IMG/VR virus record: IMGVR_UViG_3300044996_000206
Span: 1 to 36,358 of that record
Direction: 5' to 3' (one strand)
DNA from: a virus
Length of the DNA: 36,358 bases
In this document: positions 7,036 to 15,673 of the stretch, piece by piece
Layout of the letters: each line of letters begins with the position of its first letter
How positions within the stretch are numbered: position 1 is the first letter of the stretch
Notes under the pieces: generated by a model
Databases searched by the model: none
What the model saw: only the letters and a program-made list of their open reading frames with translations
What the model was told of the DNA's origin: nothing
Translations under genes and position numbers: made by a program

Positions 7036-8154
7036 TCAACTCCTCTCAACCACGCCAATGCGCTTGCGTGCCTGTGCGTTCCTCAACGCATCCCGTTGCA
7101 AGCCTACTGGAATATTCCCTGCGGACAATACGGGGGTAATGACAACCGCATCCTGCGAAATCACGATGCGGGCCTCTGTCAGCCGCATGGAAAGCTCTAC
7201 CCCATCGATGCGGAAGGCAACCAAGTCTCCGATGGTGTAGTCCACGAACATGCACCGCCCCTTCGCTTCGATGGGGACGACTTTCAGACTGGATGAGCTA
7301 CCCCGATTGTCCAACTCGGATGCCGTCATTTCGAGCAGTTCAGCCGTGACGGACGTGCGCTCATAGTTGTAGAATTCCTCTGCCCTGCCCCACCGAAGCA
7401 CACTGTTGCTGTCCATCCCCTCAACGAAGGTGCGGGATGTTCCTGTGCCAAGCCCGCCCGTGATGAGGTAGTTCGCATCCGGTTCGCCCTCCTGATACTG
7501 GTAGGAAAGCAACGTCCCGGTATCGAAGTCGAACAGGATTGAGCTTGTCCTGTCCACCGGGGAGTAAACCTGAAATTGCAAATCCACCACACGGAAGCCA
7601 AGCGCAGGCGAAGCCGCCCCGGCGAGCATGGCGAGCAGGTCCATGAGGCCATCAAACCTCGCCCGCCCGGTAACTGCACTTCCACGCCCATAATCGGTCT
7701 CGATGGTCAGCCCTGTCACCCGCCGAGCCAGATTTGCGCCAGCCCCGGCATTGTAATAGACGTACTGCTTCAAAACCGTTTCAGCCACCCCGGTCCGCAC
7801 ATCATGCGTCGCAGATGAGTAGGGAGGGCCACTGACAACGGGCAACGCCACCCGCTTCTCCAAAAAGCCAAGGTCGCACTTGCCGTACCACGAAATCGAG
7901 TTCTTTACGGCATCCCGGCTTCGCTCATAGCCGCCGACTTTGCCGGAGAAAAAAGGTTGCCCATCCCGGTAGATGGATATGCCGCCACCGATGCCAAGCA
8001 GGGCCGCTTGGTCGAGGGATAGGTCGATGTCCATAGCCCATGAGCCAACGGCGTTGAAGCGGGGAATAATCTCAAGCCGGGTGAAGCCATCAATCTTCCC
8101 CGTAATCGCCCCGCTTGCGTCCCGGGAGAATACGTGCCAGATGCTAGTGGTCAT
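7036..8154 (-). CDS. Siphovirus ReqiPepy6 Gp37-like tail protein
   Basis: This 372-residue protein resembles the ReqiPepy6 Gp37-like family of tail-tip proteins (Tal-like baseplate hub). Signs are the N-terminal FTRLEIIPRFNAVGSW and a FFSGKVGGYERS strand, the middle GGLGTGTSRTF and the C-terminal IGDLVAFRIDGVE barrel. It sits between the Dit-like gene and the appendage genes, as expected for the hub. The ATG overlaps the stop of the Dit gene (ATGA) and lacks a strong SD, so it depends on coupled translation. Confidence 0.82.
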   Translation of the reverse strand: MTTSIWHVFSRDASGAITGKIDGFTRLEIIPRFNAVGSWAMDIDLSLDQAALLGIGGGISIYRDGQPFFSGKVGGYERSRDAVKNSISWYGKCDLGFLEKRVALPVVSGPPYSSATHDVRTGVAETVLKQYVYYNAGAGANLARRVTGLTIETDYGRGSAVTGRARFDGLMDLLAMLAGAASPALGFRVVDLQFQVYSPVDRTSSILFDFDTGTLLSYQYQEGEPDANYLITGGLGTGTSRTFVEGMDSNSVLRWGRAEEFYNYERTSVTAELLEMTASELDNRGSSSSLKVVPIEAKGRCMFVDYTIGDLVAFRIDGVELSMRLTEARIVISQDAVVITPVLSAGNIPVGLQRDALRNAQARKRIGVVERS

Positions 8155-8999
8155 CGGGCCAGATACCTTTCCGCATAAACGAAATCGACCTGCGTGTTCG
8201 CATCGGAGTTGCCCATCATGCAGGATATATCATTGTCGCCAGTGATGAGGGGCCAGAATTCACTCGACCGATTGAAGTAGGCGAAGGCATTGACACCGTT
8301 CTTCTCCACTGTCTTATACAACGGGCGGGTGTCGATTACAAGGGTGTCGCCCAAAGAAAGAGACAGGGTCGGCAATAAGGCAAGTTCCTTGCCAGTAGTA
8401 AAGTTCTTCAACACGATGTCCGATGCAGGCCCGGATACTGTGATAATGGGCCAGACGGTATAGCCGGGATTGTTCACGGTTTTACGTTGGAGCACAGCAC
8501 TCGCTGTCAGGCGAAGCGGGAATATCGGGAAGAACGTGCCAGTGCTTGCCGCCAACTGGAAGGTCTGCGTCGTGTCTGTTATCTCATACCAGAACGGGTC
8601 ACTGACGGAGAAGGACAGGACGAATTGCGCCCCCGGCACATCCTCCAGCCCATCCACCCCATCGTCCTCCGCACCGTCCTGCAAGTATACGTCACGCAGT
8701 TCCCGGGCCACCCCATCATTGTCGGTGAAGCGCAGGTAGCCGCCGGGGTAGGTGGCGAGGTAGGCGAGCAGGTCATTGACCAGCAACCGCCTAGCCATCA
8801 TGGACTTGGCGACAATCGCAAGAGGGAGTTCCAGCGTGCGTGTGCCGATGGAGTAGGCCATGACCTTTGCGACTTCCCCGGCGAATTCGCTGTTCAAGCG
8901 AAAGTCGGGGGCCATGTCGCCAGCCATTCCAGACAGAACGATTGCACCGGGCCGGGTGATGTGGAATTCATCCGTGCCGTACACATAATCAATTTGCAC
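8151..8999 (-). CDS. Distal tail (Dit-like) protein
   Basis: The 282-residue product fits the siphovirus tail component / Dit family: an N-terminal strand region, the TRTLELPLAIVAKSM...LLAYLATYPGGYLRFTD belt motif and an FVLSFSVSDPFWYE stretch typical of the galectin-like second half. Dit forms the hexameric hub at the tail end that holds the baseplate. I chose the GTG at 8999 because AAGGGAG lies 7 bases before it; it overlaps the tape measure stop by 11 bases. Longer in-frame starts to 9161 would overlap the tape measure gene deeply and read as low-complexity sequence. Confidence 0.85.
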   Translation of the reverse strand: MQIDYVYGTDEFHITRPGAIVLSGMAGDMAPDFRLNSEFAGEVAKVMAYSIGTRTLELPLAIVAKSMMARRLLVNDLLAYLATYPGGYLRFTDNDGVARELRDVYLQDGAEDDGVDGLEDVPGAQFVLSFSVSDPFWYEITDTTQTFQLAASTGTFFPIFPLRLTASAVLQRKTVNNPGYTVWPIITVSGPASDIVLKNFTTGKELALLPTLSLSLGDTLVIDTRPLYKTVEKNGVNAFAYFNRSSEFWPLITGDNDISCMMGNSDANTQVDFVYAERYLAR

Positions 9000-11346
9000 C
9001 AAGTATCTCCCTTCGACGGAACAGGGCGTACAGAGCATCAGCGTCAAGGTTGTTGCCACCCGAGACGTTGAAATTGTAAGCGGTGCTTTGCGTGTTGTTA
9101 TAGTAGGAACCAGCCCCGCCAGTAATGCCGGTGAGGGCCGCTTCCTGCATGTTCTCCGCAACGTTCCCGATAAGGTTTACCGGGACATTCATGCCGCCCA
9201 TCAGACCCTCGGCCAGACCGGCAATGACCTGCTCGCCAATCCCGGTGAACACCTTGGACGGAGACGAAATCTGGAAGATGCTTTCGATAACCCGAACAAT
9301 GTCACCGACCGCATTGTTCCACCAGTATTTCAATTCTTCCCAAACATCCTTCATGCCGTCCCATAGGCCCTGCAGAACGTCCCTTCCTGCCTGCTCGAGA
9401 GTGGGGCCAAGGTTCTCCCAAAACTTGAGAATGTCACGCCAGCCTTCTTCCCACCAAGTCTTGATGTCCTTCATGCCCTTATCCCACCACGTCTTGATTT
9501 GCTCCCAAATAATGCTCGCCGTAGTGGACATGGCTTCGAACGTGCCAGCCCAAATCAAGCCGAGTTCTTCAAGGGACGACCCCATCCACTGTAGCACCCA
9601 ATCAATGAACCACGCAAACACTTCGACCACAAGAAGAAGCGCATCCTTGGCGATTGTCCCGAGCATATTCCATGCCCCGGCGAAGTCGCCGGTGACCACC
9701 AGCATGAAGTACTCCATCAGGTTCAGGATGGTGTCGAAGACAAACCCCAAAACCCATCCCAGCAACGAAAGAAAACGGAACAGTTGGGGAAGGCCGGTAT
9801 CGACCAGCCATTGAAGGACGGTCCTGACAAATTCCACAATCAGCGGGCCATTGTCCCGCAGGAAATTCGCAAAGATTTCAAAAAAGCTGGCAACGCCACC
9901 AGAGACATCGACCCCGAAGAACTCCTGAATAAGCTCGGTGATTTGCGGTGAAAATTCACGCCAAAGCACATCGAACTGCACCAGTATCGGGTCGAGCGCA
10001 GTCTTGATGACGTTCATGGCATCACTGATTCTTCCAAGCGAAGACAGGAAACCAGAGGCGTTGTCTGCATTCCCGAACAGGCCGCCAGTGTTCCCGGTAA
10101 CGCCGAGCATGTTTCGTATCATCCCCTGCACCGCTTCGGGGTTCGATAGGTCAAGATTTCCGGTCAATGCAAAGCCGCCGAGTTGCACAGTGGACAGGGC
10201 AGACCAGATGCCATCTTGAATTGCATTTGCAACCGAGCGAGAGTTGAACAGGTTGAACAGGGCCGTTGCAAACTTGGTAGAACCGGGACCTCCATCCATA
10301 AAAGCAGTGATGGCATCGAATAGCGGGGTCAGAAAGGCATCTACGTTTTCGCCAAGTTTAGTCCCGATTTCCGTGAGCGTGCCGCTGTTCAGCGCACCCA
10401 TGAAGCGGTCAAGGATTTGCGAACCAAGTCCAGCAATGACTTCAAAGGCAGGCCCAAGCAGTTCGGGCATGGACAGAGCAAACACATCCTGCATCGTGGA
10501 TTTCAACCCGTAGAGCGTGCGGGACATGCGCTCTGCCGCCCCACCGAAGTTTTCGTCGGCGTACTTCTTGAAATCGCTGGCGAAGTCTTCCCACTTCAGT
10601 CGCCCGGAGGCAATCGCATTATTGAAGTCGTCAATGTCCTTGATGACCACGTTATGCTGTTTGCCCATGTATTTTAGGACGCTGACAAGGTCTAGGCCAG
10701 CCATAGCCAACTGCCGCACGTCCAGCCGTGTAACCTTGCCAACCAACCGGACTTGGGCCAAGTTGTAGGACATGCGGTCGAGCATGGAAGCATCCGCACC
10801 CACGCCCGCCGCCATGTTCAGGAGTGCATCGGTGAAGTCTCGGGCCTCATCAGCCTTGAAGCCGAATGCCATAGACTGACGGAAGGTCTGAAAGACGTTT
10901 TCGAATTGATAGGGAGACAGAATGGCAATGTTGCGAAGCTCACGGTACAGTTCTTCCGAAGCACCCGCCGCCATCAACAGTCCCTGCGTGACATTATCTG
11001 CCCGCCCTTCCTGTACAAACTGGCGGGCCAGAAGGCTTTGCAGGCCAATCATGGCATATTCGATTTTCGCAGTTTCAGCGACGGCATTGTAGGCAAACTG
11101 CCGAAACATTGCGGTTCCATTGCTGAATGCATTGGCGAGCGTATTGCCGACAAAACTGGTGAATATTCCCCCCAATAGGCCGAGCGACTTGGAGACAATA
11201 CCAGACATCCCGGTCATGGCACTACCCATGCCAGCCGCACCAGTGGTCGTCCGGGTGTGCGCCTGTTCAATGCCACGCAGGTAGAGGTTCAAGCCCGCCG
11301 TAAACGACGCTGTCTTGAAAACACCCTCAAGTCCGATTTGCTCCAT
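8989..11346 (-). CDS. Tape measure protein
   Basis: This 785-residue protein sets tail length and lies inside the tail tube. The N-terminal 300 residues match the tape measure domain (AGLNLYLRGIEQAHTRT, the ILSPYQFENVFQTFRQSMAFG segment, LDVRQLAMAGLDL). A hydrophobic block (about 510-560) and amphipathic Trp-rich repeats follow (WWDKGMKDIKTWWEEGW). With the usual 0.15 nm per residue it predicts a tail of about 115-120 nm. The start overlaps the stop of the upstream small gene as TAATG. Order (chaperones, tape measure, Dit) is canonical. Confidence 0.93.
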   Translation of the reverse strand: MEQIGLEGVFKTASFTAGLNLYLRGIEQAHTRTTTGAAGMGSAMTGMSGIVSKSLGLLGGIFTSFVGNTLANAFSNGTAMFRQFAYNAVAETAKIEYAMIGLQSLLARQFVQEGRADNVTQGLLMAAGASEELYRELRNIAILSPYQFENVFQTFRQSMAFGFKADEARDFTDALLNMAAGVGADASMLDRMSYNLAQVRLVGKVTRLDVRQLAMAGLDLVSVLKYMGKQHNVVIKDIDDFNNAIASGRLKWEDFASDFKKYADENFGGAAERMSRTLYGLKSTMQDVFALSMPELLGPAFEVIAGLGSQILDRFMGALNSGTLTEIGTKLGENVDAFLTPLFDAITAFMDGGPGSTKFATALFNLFNSRSVANAIQDGIWSALSTVQLGGFALTGNLDLSNPEAVQGMIRNMLGVTGNTGGLFGNADNASGFLSSLGRISDAMNVIKTALDPILVQFDVLWREFSPQITELIQEFFGVDVSGGVASFFEIFANFLRDNGPLIVEFVRTVLQWLVDTGLPQLFRFLSLLGWVLGFVFDTILNLMEYFMLVVTGDFAGAWNMLGTIAKDALLLVVEVFAWFIDWVLQWMGSSLEELGLIWAGTFEAMSTTASIIWEQIKTWWDKGMKDIKTWWEEGWRDILKFWENLGPTLEQAGRDVLQGLWDGMKDVWEELKYWWNNAVGDIVRVIESIFQISSPSKVFTGIGEQVIAGLAEGLMGGMNVPVNLIGNVAENMQEAALTGITGGAGSYYNNTQSTAYNFNVSGGNNLDADALYALFRRREILGAN

Positions 11347-11621
11347 TACTTACGCCTCGACCCTTTCCTCAACCGGTTCTTTTCCATTTCCAGACGCTGT
11401 AGATGCCCTTCCAATTCCTCGATGCCGGTTGCGGTTCGCCAGTAGGCGAGCATTACGGCGGCATCTTCTCTGGCATCACACAGACCCATTTGCGAAGGCA
11501 GGACGTTCCAGTAATGAGCACAGGCAACTTCACTGTAGTACGGGGTCGCCTGATAATGATTGCTCTTACCCCGCCTTGCCTCCTGCAACGCCTGCTTGAG
11601 CGAACGCTTCTTCCATCGCAC
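11346..11621 (-). CDS. Tail assembly chaperone, second frame (GT-like)
   Basis: The short basic protein (91 aa from GTG 11621) lies exactly where siphophages place the second tail assembly chaperone frame, between the first chaperone gene and the tape measure. In such phages it is usually made as a fusion by programmed frameshift. It is in the +1 frame relative to the first gene and overlaps its last 56 bases. The GTG has only a distant GAGG, and no start codon in this frame lies near the better AGGAGG, so frameshifting is more likely than independent initiation. If so the coding part starts near 11570. Confidence 0.7.
   Translation of the reverse strand: MRWKKRSLKQALQEARRGKSNHYQATPYYSEVACAHYWNVLPSQMGLCDAREDAAVMLAYWRTATGIEELEGHLQRLEMEKNRLRKGSRRK
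11566..11584 (-). promoter_or_regulatory. Candidate +1 frameshift site in tail chaperone genes
   Basis: The first chaperone ends ...GGC AAG GCG GGG TAA G. A Gly tRNA on GGG can slip one base to GGT, also a glycine codon, and continue AAG AGC in the frame of the second gene. AGGAGG (11584-11579) lies 7 bases before the GGG but serves no start codon, resembling the stimulatory SD-plus-stop layout of prfB. No -1 slippery heptamer would connect these two frames. Confidence 0.5.
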
Positions 11622-12180
11622 GTTGAAACGTGGCCTCGACTTGCTTGACCTGCTCCTCCTTCACCATTCCGGAGAGACGGAACACGGCCACCATCAAGTC
11701 AGCCAAATCCTTCGGCGATTGAATGACCCGAAGCTCCACAAACTTGTATCGACGCTGGACCTTATCCTCGGGGATGGGGATTTCCAACGCCGCCATTTCC
11801 TCAACCCAATCCTGCGAAGGTTCCACCTGAACAGACAGGAACACGGCCTTCATCAGGCGGGCATTGTACTCGGCCTCCATTGCGGAATTCTTGGCCTTGT
11901 ATTCAGCCCAAACCTGCTGGTTCTCTTTCGTCGCCACCTCATCGCCCTCGACCACAAGCGTGGTTTCGTCGTGCGGGTGGACTTCGGTTTCTCCCGTTGC
12001 AGTTTCAACCGTGTAGGTGGGAATAATGGGGAAGTTTCCCGCTTTCTTGAATTTCTCAATCACGGTCTGGCGAATTGCCTCTGGCATGGTCGGGGACAGT
12101 CCACGGATGCGGTAGGTTTCACCCGCTTGGTTCGTGAACGCACCGAAGTTCTGCTTGCCGTCAGAGCCTTGCTGTGTCAT
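11566..12180 (-). CDS. Tail assembly chaperone, first frame (G-like)
   Basis: The 204-residue mostly alpha-helical acidic protein sits between the tail tube gene and the tape measure, the place of lambda gpG-type chaperones that hold the tape measure during tail assembly. The position and the overlapping second frame are the main evidence; sequence motifs are weak. ATG 12180 follows GGAG by 9 bases; an in-frame ATG at 12195 has no RBS. A strong hairpin (12203-12232) stands between it and the tail tube gene and may lower its expression relative to the tube protein. Confidence 0.78.
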   Translation of the reverse strand: MTQQGSDGKQNFGAFTNQAGETYRIRGLSPTMPEAIRQTVIEKFKKAGNFPIIPTYTVETATGETEVHPHDETTLVVEGDEVATKENQQVWAEYKAKNSAMEAEYNARLMKAVFLSVQVEPSQDWVEEMAALEIPIPEDKVQRRYKFVELRVIQSPKDLADLMVAVFRLSGMVKEEQVKQVEATFQRAMEEAFAQAGVAGGKAG

Positions 12181-12202
12181 GGCACTTTTCTCCATTTCAG
12201 GC

Positions 12203-12232
12203 GGGTGGGGAGGGTTACGCCCCTCCCCACCC
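12203..12232 (-). terminator. Strong GC hairpin after the tail tube gene
   Basis: Perfect 12-bp stem GGGTGGGGAGGG / CCCTCCCCACCC with a 6-base loop, placed 10 bases after the tail tube stop and before the chaperone SD. No U-tract follows on either strand, so it may protect the mRNA 3' end or attenuate rather than terminate. A sister hairpin of the same make follows the capsid gene (20141-20166). Confidence 0.65.
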
Positions 12233-12242
12233 TATCGGATAG

Positions 12243-13691
12243 TTATTCGGCAACCAACTCAATGAAGCCGAGGCCGGAGTACGCTTCACCGACCACGACG
12301 GCATTGTTGCTGTCGCCAGCCCACAGGATGTTGCATCCTGTGTTGGTGTCGGTCGTGAGCAGTTTCCAAGTGTAGCCGCCGTCGATGGTGCGCAGAACCT
12401 TGCCCACCGGGCCAGCGGTATTCACAAGGGCGAAGCCCACATAGTCGTTCACGAAGAACAGGGACTTGACGTTGGAGTACGTGCCGAAGCCGGTGCGCTC
12501 CGTCCACGTCGAGCCGCCGTTGGTGGAGTAGTACATCTTGCCAGTGGCAGTCCCTACCCACACATGGTCGTCGTCGAAGGCGTAGACCGAGGAGACGGTC
12601 GGGGTGGCGGTGATGGCGGTAACGGGCGACCACGTCTGCCCGCCGTCGATGGTGCGGACAACCACGCCGGATGCGGCAACGGCGAAGCCATTGACACCGT
12701 CCGACGCAAAGTGAACGGCCTGATAGATGCCGGTCGTCGAAACGCCCGCATCCACAGCCGTCCACGTCTCGCCGCCATCGGTGGACTTGTAGATGTAGCC
12801 AGCATTCCCGACAAGCCAGATGTTGTGCTGGTCGAGGACGAACAGGGAACCACCCTTGGCGGGGCCGTGTCCAGCAGTTGCGCCGCCGAGGTTTACGGTG
12901 GTCCACGTCGCACCCCAATCGTCCGAGTAGGCCGTATGCCCCTGACCGCCGGTCGGGTAGTATTCAGCCACAATCAGACGGATGACATGGTTGCCCATGT
13001 CAAGGATGCCGCAGGCCATTGCGTGCTTGTCGATGGCGAGCGGGTCGGCGGCGCAGGTGGACCACGTCCTTCCACCATCCTGCGTGTACAGCACATTCGC
13101 CTTCACGCCGGTGTCGGCGTCGGCCACGGCAACGCCGTACTTATACGGCAGGATGCCATCGGCCTCGGGGAGCATGGCAACGTCATTGATTGCCATCGTC
13201 TCGGTGATGGTGATGCGCTGGCCTTCGACCACGACGACCTCAATCAGCGGGGGCCATGCGGAGATGGAGAAGCCCCGGGTCGTCTCGTTGTCTTCCTCCC
13301 GGTTCACCAGACCGGCATAGGTCTTCTCCGTGTTGCGTGCTTTCGGCAGGATGATGGCACGCACCCAATTCGAGAAGGCATCGGCACGCCCGCCGTCACG
13401 CTGGAGCAGGGAGAGGCCGTACTCGCCCCGGATGCGCTCCAGATAGGTGCGGGTCTTGAACGTCAGGCTGGTCAAGGACGTGGTGATGGGGTCGGGCGGT
13501 GAAACCTTCTCGCCCATCACGGTGAACTTGCCATCCGCTCCGAAGCACCGGATGAGTTCCATGTCACCCTGTGGTTCGGTTACATCATCGGCGTCCGTAC
13601 AGCCGATGTAGTTCGGTGCGGCATTCGGGCCATCGGGGAACACCCACACCGCTCCGAGTTTGCTGGTCAAAGCCTTGATGTCATCACTCAT
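12243..13691 (-). CDS. Major tail (tube) protein fused to an Asp-box beta-propeller
   Basis: This 482-residue protein has two parts. Residues 1-about 180 are tail-tube-like and lie at the tube position, before the chaperone and tape measure genes. Residues about 183-480 hold six Asp-box motifs of the S/T-x-D-x-G-x-T-W type at 203-210, 256-263, 303-310, 347-354, 389-396 and 435-442, spaced 42-53 residues. This is the pattern of BNR/sialidase or Ycf48-like propellers. Such a domain would stand on the tail surface, perhaps binding glycans; sialidase catalytic residues were not identified, so binding is likelier than hydrolysis. AAGGAGGT precedes the ATG. It overlaps the upstream gene by 8 bases. 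Confidence 0.85.
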   Translation of the reverse strand: MSDDIKALTSKLGAVWVFPDGPNAAPNYIGCTDADDVTEPQGDMELIRCFGADGKFTVMGEKVSPPDPITTSLTSLTFKTRTYLERIRGEYGLSLLQRDGGRADAFSNWVRAIILPKARNTEKTYAGLVNREEDNETTRGFSISAWPPLIEVVVVEGQRITITETMAINDVAMLPEADGILPYKYGVAVADADTGVKANVLYTQDGGRTWSTCAADPLAIDKHAMACGILDMGNHVIRLIVAEYYPTGGQGHTAYSDDWGATWTTVNLGGATAGHGPAKGGSLFVLDQHNIWLVGNAGYIYKSTDGGETWTAVDAGVSTTGIYQAVHFASDGVNGFAVAASGVVVRTIDGGQTWSPVTAITATPTVSSVYAFDDDHVWVGTATGKMYYSTNGGSTWTERTGFGTYSNVKSLFFVNDYVGFALVNTAGPVGKVLRTIDGGYTWKLLTTDTNTGCNILWAGDSNNAVVVGEAYSGLGFIELVAE

Positions 13692-14079
13692 TACCTACCT
13701 CCTTGCGGTATTTTCGGGCCGGAGCCTTTTGCTCACGCACCGGCTTGTAAGCGGAAGCGGCAACAAGCAGGGTGGAGAAATCCATCCGATACGCCGCCTG
13801 TAAAGCCGCCACGACCAACGCAGGTTTCGATTGCATGTCGTCCATCGTCCAGATGCCATTATTGTGCAGGCATTCCTCCAGACGCTCGGCGGTCACCTGC
13901 GGCTCGAAGATTTCTGCGAACGGCAGGCCGTAGGGCGCACCCGCCTCCAAATCCTCGACCAAAGCGGTTCCGTCCTCCTTGAGTGCCGAGGCTGGAATGA
14001 TTGCCCGCTGGACCTTCGCATCCTTGACGAATTCCACGACGACTGCGTTGTCTTTTTCGTGAACCTTCTTTACGTCCAT
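13684..14079 (-). CDS. Hypothetical head-tail joining region protein
   Basis: No family is recognised for this 131-residue soluble protein. Residues 1-40 look like a small beta domain, then helices follow, and the tail is basic (ARKYRKE). It lies between the HK97 gp10-like gene and the tail tube gene, where tail terminator or connector genes are usual. AAGGAG lies 6 bases before the ATG, and its end contains the SD of the tail tube gene. Confidence 0.75.
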   Translation of the reverse strand: MDVKKVHEKDNAVVVEFVKDAKVQRAIIPASALKEDGTALVEDLEAGAPYGLPFAEIFEPQVTAERLEECLHNNGIWTMDDMQSKPALVVAALQAAYRMDFSTLLVAASAYKPVREQKAPARKYRKEVGNE

Positions 14080-14091
14080 ACTCTCTCCTTC

Positions 14092-14634
14092 CTACCGGAC
14101 AGCATGCCCGGATAGTCTCACCGCTTCTTTGTTCGCCCGTTTCATTTCGGTGGCAAACTTTTTCTTGTACTTCTTTTGAAGTGTCTGCGTCCACTTCCGT
14201 TTCTTGATACCGGGCCGGGGGTTGTTCATCAGCAGAACCGGCCTCCCGTTCTTCATCAGGACAGGGCCTTTTGCACCTGCCCATGAGTTCAATTCGCCAA
14301 CCCGGGTCTTCGCCCTAAACCCTTTCATCATCAGAGCATATCGCACCCGAGTGCCTTCGTCAAGCCAACGCCACTTCCAGTATCCCTTATCGCCAGTTTT
14401 CTTGCTGTGGGCCTTTAGGGTGAATTTTCTCGGAAATTGCCCTAGGAACGGGATGTTCTCTTGGTCGAGTTCGATTTCAGTATCGAAAATGGGCGTATCA
14501 CCCTTCCACGTTTTCGTGGTCTTCTGCAGGTCGGCCTTCATCAACTTTCCAATCTTCGCCATTGCATTGACGTAGGGCGTGTGGAAGTTGCGTAGCTTCT
14601 TCGGCACGATGACCTTGAAACTGACATCACCCAT
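14092..14634 (-). CDS. HK97 gp10-like head-tail / minor tail protein
   Basis: The basic 180-residue protein has the layout of gp10-like head-tail proteins: an early helix (KIGKLMKADLQKTTKTW), a central beta region around WRWLDEGTRVRYALM (the conserved x-x-E-x-GT turn) and a Lys-rich C-terminus. These proteins act in head-tail completion. The ATG at 14634 overlaps the previous stop (TAATG) with GGGAG 8 bases before it; the longer frame to 14691 is rejected for this reason. Confidence 0.72.
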   Translation of the reverse strand: MGDVSFKVIVPKKLRNFHTPYVNAMAKIGKLMKADLQKTTKTWKGDTPIFDTEIELDQENIPFLGQFPRKFTLKAHSKKTGDKGYWKWRWLDEGTRVRYALMMKGFRAKTRVGELNSWAGAKGPVLMKNGRPVLLMNNPRPGIKKRKWTQTLQKKYKKKFATEMKRANKEAVRLSGHAVR

Positions 14635-15665
14635 TACAGCACTCCCGCCGAAATCGCATTCATCGAAGCGACGTAGCACCATGCCTGCCACGCCCCATCG
14701 CTCATACCAAATGGACAGTTCTCCCGTTCAGCTGTCAGGATTTGCGGGGTGTGCCGGTCACGCTCCCACATGCCCCGCAGGTAGTCGCACCCGCAAGGTT
14801 CGGACGGCATTCGGGAATGAGCAAGGCGAATGATTGCGTCCTCTGCGTGCGGGGTAACAGAAGTCCACCCGGCTCGATAATTCACCCTCGCCCAACGGAT
14901 GTTGCAAATGCATTCCGTAAGCGAGACGCATGCGCTCAAATCCACGATGCCAAGCGGGCCATTGCGAAGCAGGCCGTTCACCAGAGTGGTCGCCTCGGTC
15001 AGTTCCTCGCAACTGCCGCACTCATACCCTACCAGTGTGACCGGGGTGGTCGTGTTCGTGTGGATGCGCTTCACGTCGATGGTGCTTTCGAAGTTGCTGG
15101 TATCCGTGTAATCATGCCCATCTTCCGGGTTGTCGAACAGGGCGGTCTTGACGGTGCGCACCCTCGGTATCTCGATGGACAGGACACCGCCCGCAATGGT
15201 CAGGGAAGATGGCGAGATTTCATAGTCCGTCCCGGGATGGTAGATGCGGACCTCATCCGTGTCGGTGAACGTGACGGCGCAGGATGCAGTGGCGGGGTCG
15301 GACACATGGCTCAATGCCAGCCCAAGCGAGACATCGTCCACGACCTCCACGCCGAGTTCGATGACGTTGCGGTTCCGCATTACGAGAACCTTCCCGTAAT
15401 CATGCTGTTCGTCGGTGAAGTAGGTCGGGACCATCGGGAAGCCCACCTTCGCTTCGACTTCCGATTGCGCCGCCTGCAAAGCCCGGATGACGGCCTGCCT
15501 CTGCCAGTGCGTCCAGATGGTCCGACAGGCAAACTCCTCCTGCCCGCTCTGACGAACACCAAAGAACGCCGCCTCGGAGTAGTTCACGATTTGAGCATAC
15601 CGGGCCGGGGGGATGGCAAGCGGGATTTGCGACAGGGAAAGAGTGGTCGGGACAATTGGGTTCAT
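14634..15665 (-). CDS. Head-tail connector region protein (343 aa, Cys-rich)
   Basis: The N-terminal helices (about 45-75) and placement between capsid and tube genes suggest a head-tail adaptor. The C-terminal half is unusually rich in cysteine (CGSCEE, CVSLTECICN, PCGCDY, ENCPF), which could bind metal or form disulfides in the virion. TAGGTGA precedes the ATG. It is longer than usual connectors (about 100-200 aa), so extra domains are likely. The family is not certain. Confidence 0.7.
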   Translation of the reverse strand: MNPIVPTTLSLSQIPLAIPPARYAQIVNYSEAAFFGVRQSGQEEFACRTIWTHWQRQAVIRALQAAQSEVEAKVGFPMVPTYFTDEQHDYGKVLVMRNRNVIELGVEVVDDVSLGLALSHVSDPATASCAVTFTDTDEVRIYHPGTDYEISPSSLTIAGGVLSIEIPRVRTVKTALFDNPEDGHDYTDTSNFESTIDVKRIHTNTTTPVTLVGYECGSCEELTEATTLVNGLLRNGPLGIVDLSACVSLTECICNIRWARVNYRAGWTSVTPHAEDAIIRLAHSRMPSEPCGCDYLRGMWERDRHTPQILTAERENCPFGMSDGAWQAWCYVASMNAISAGVL

Positions 15666-15673
15666 GTGGTCAC

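Noticed and set aside
8999-9161. N-terminal extension of the Dit-like protein
   Set aside because: It lies within the tape measure coding region and reads as Thr/Arg-rich noise; GTG 8999 has the RBS.
12286-12918. Minus-strand 210-residue frame inside the propeller gene
   Set aside because: Arg/Cys/His-rich shadow frame caused by the repeated propeller codons; no RBS.
12564-13502. Plus-strand 312-residue frame opposite the tail tube-propeller gene
   Set aside because: Antisense to the Asp-box coding region; composition is explained by the third-position GC of the real gene.
12243-13691. Active sialidase
   Set aside because: Asp boxes are structural; the Arg triad, Tyr/Glu pair and FRIP-type motif of sialidases were not found.
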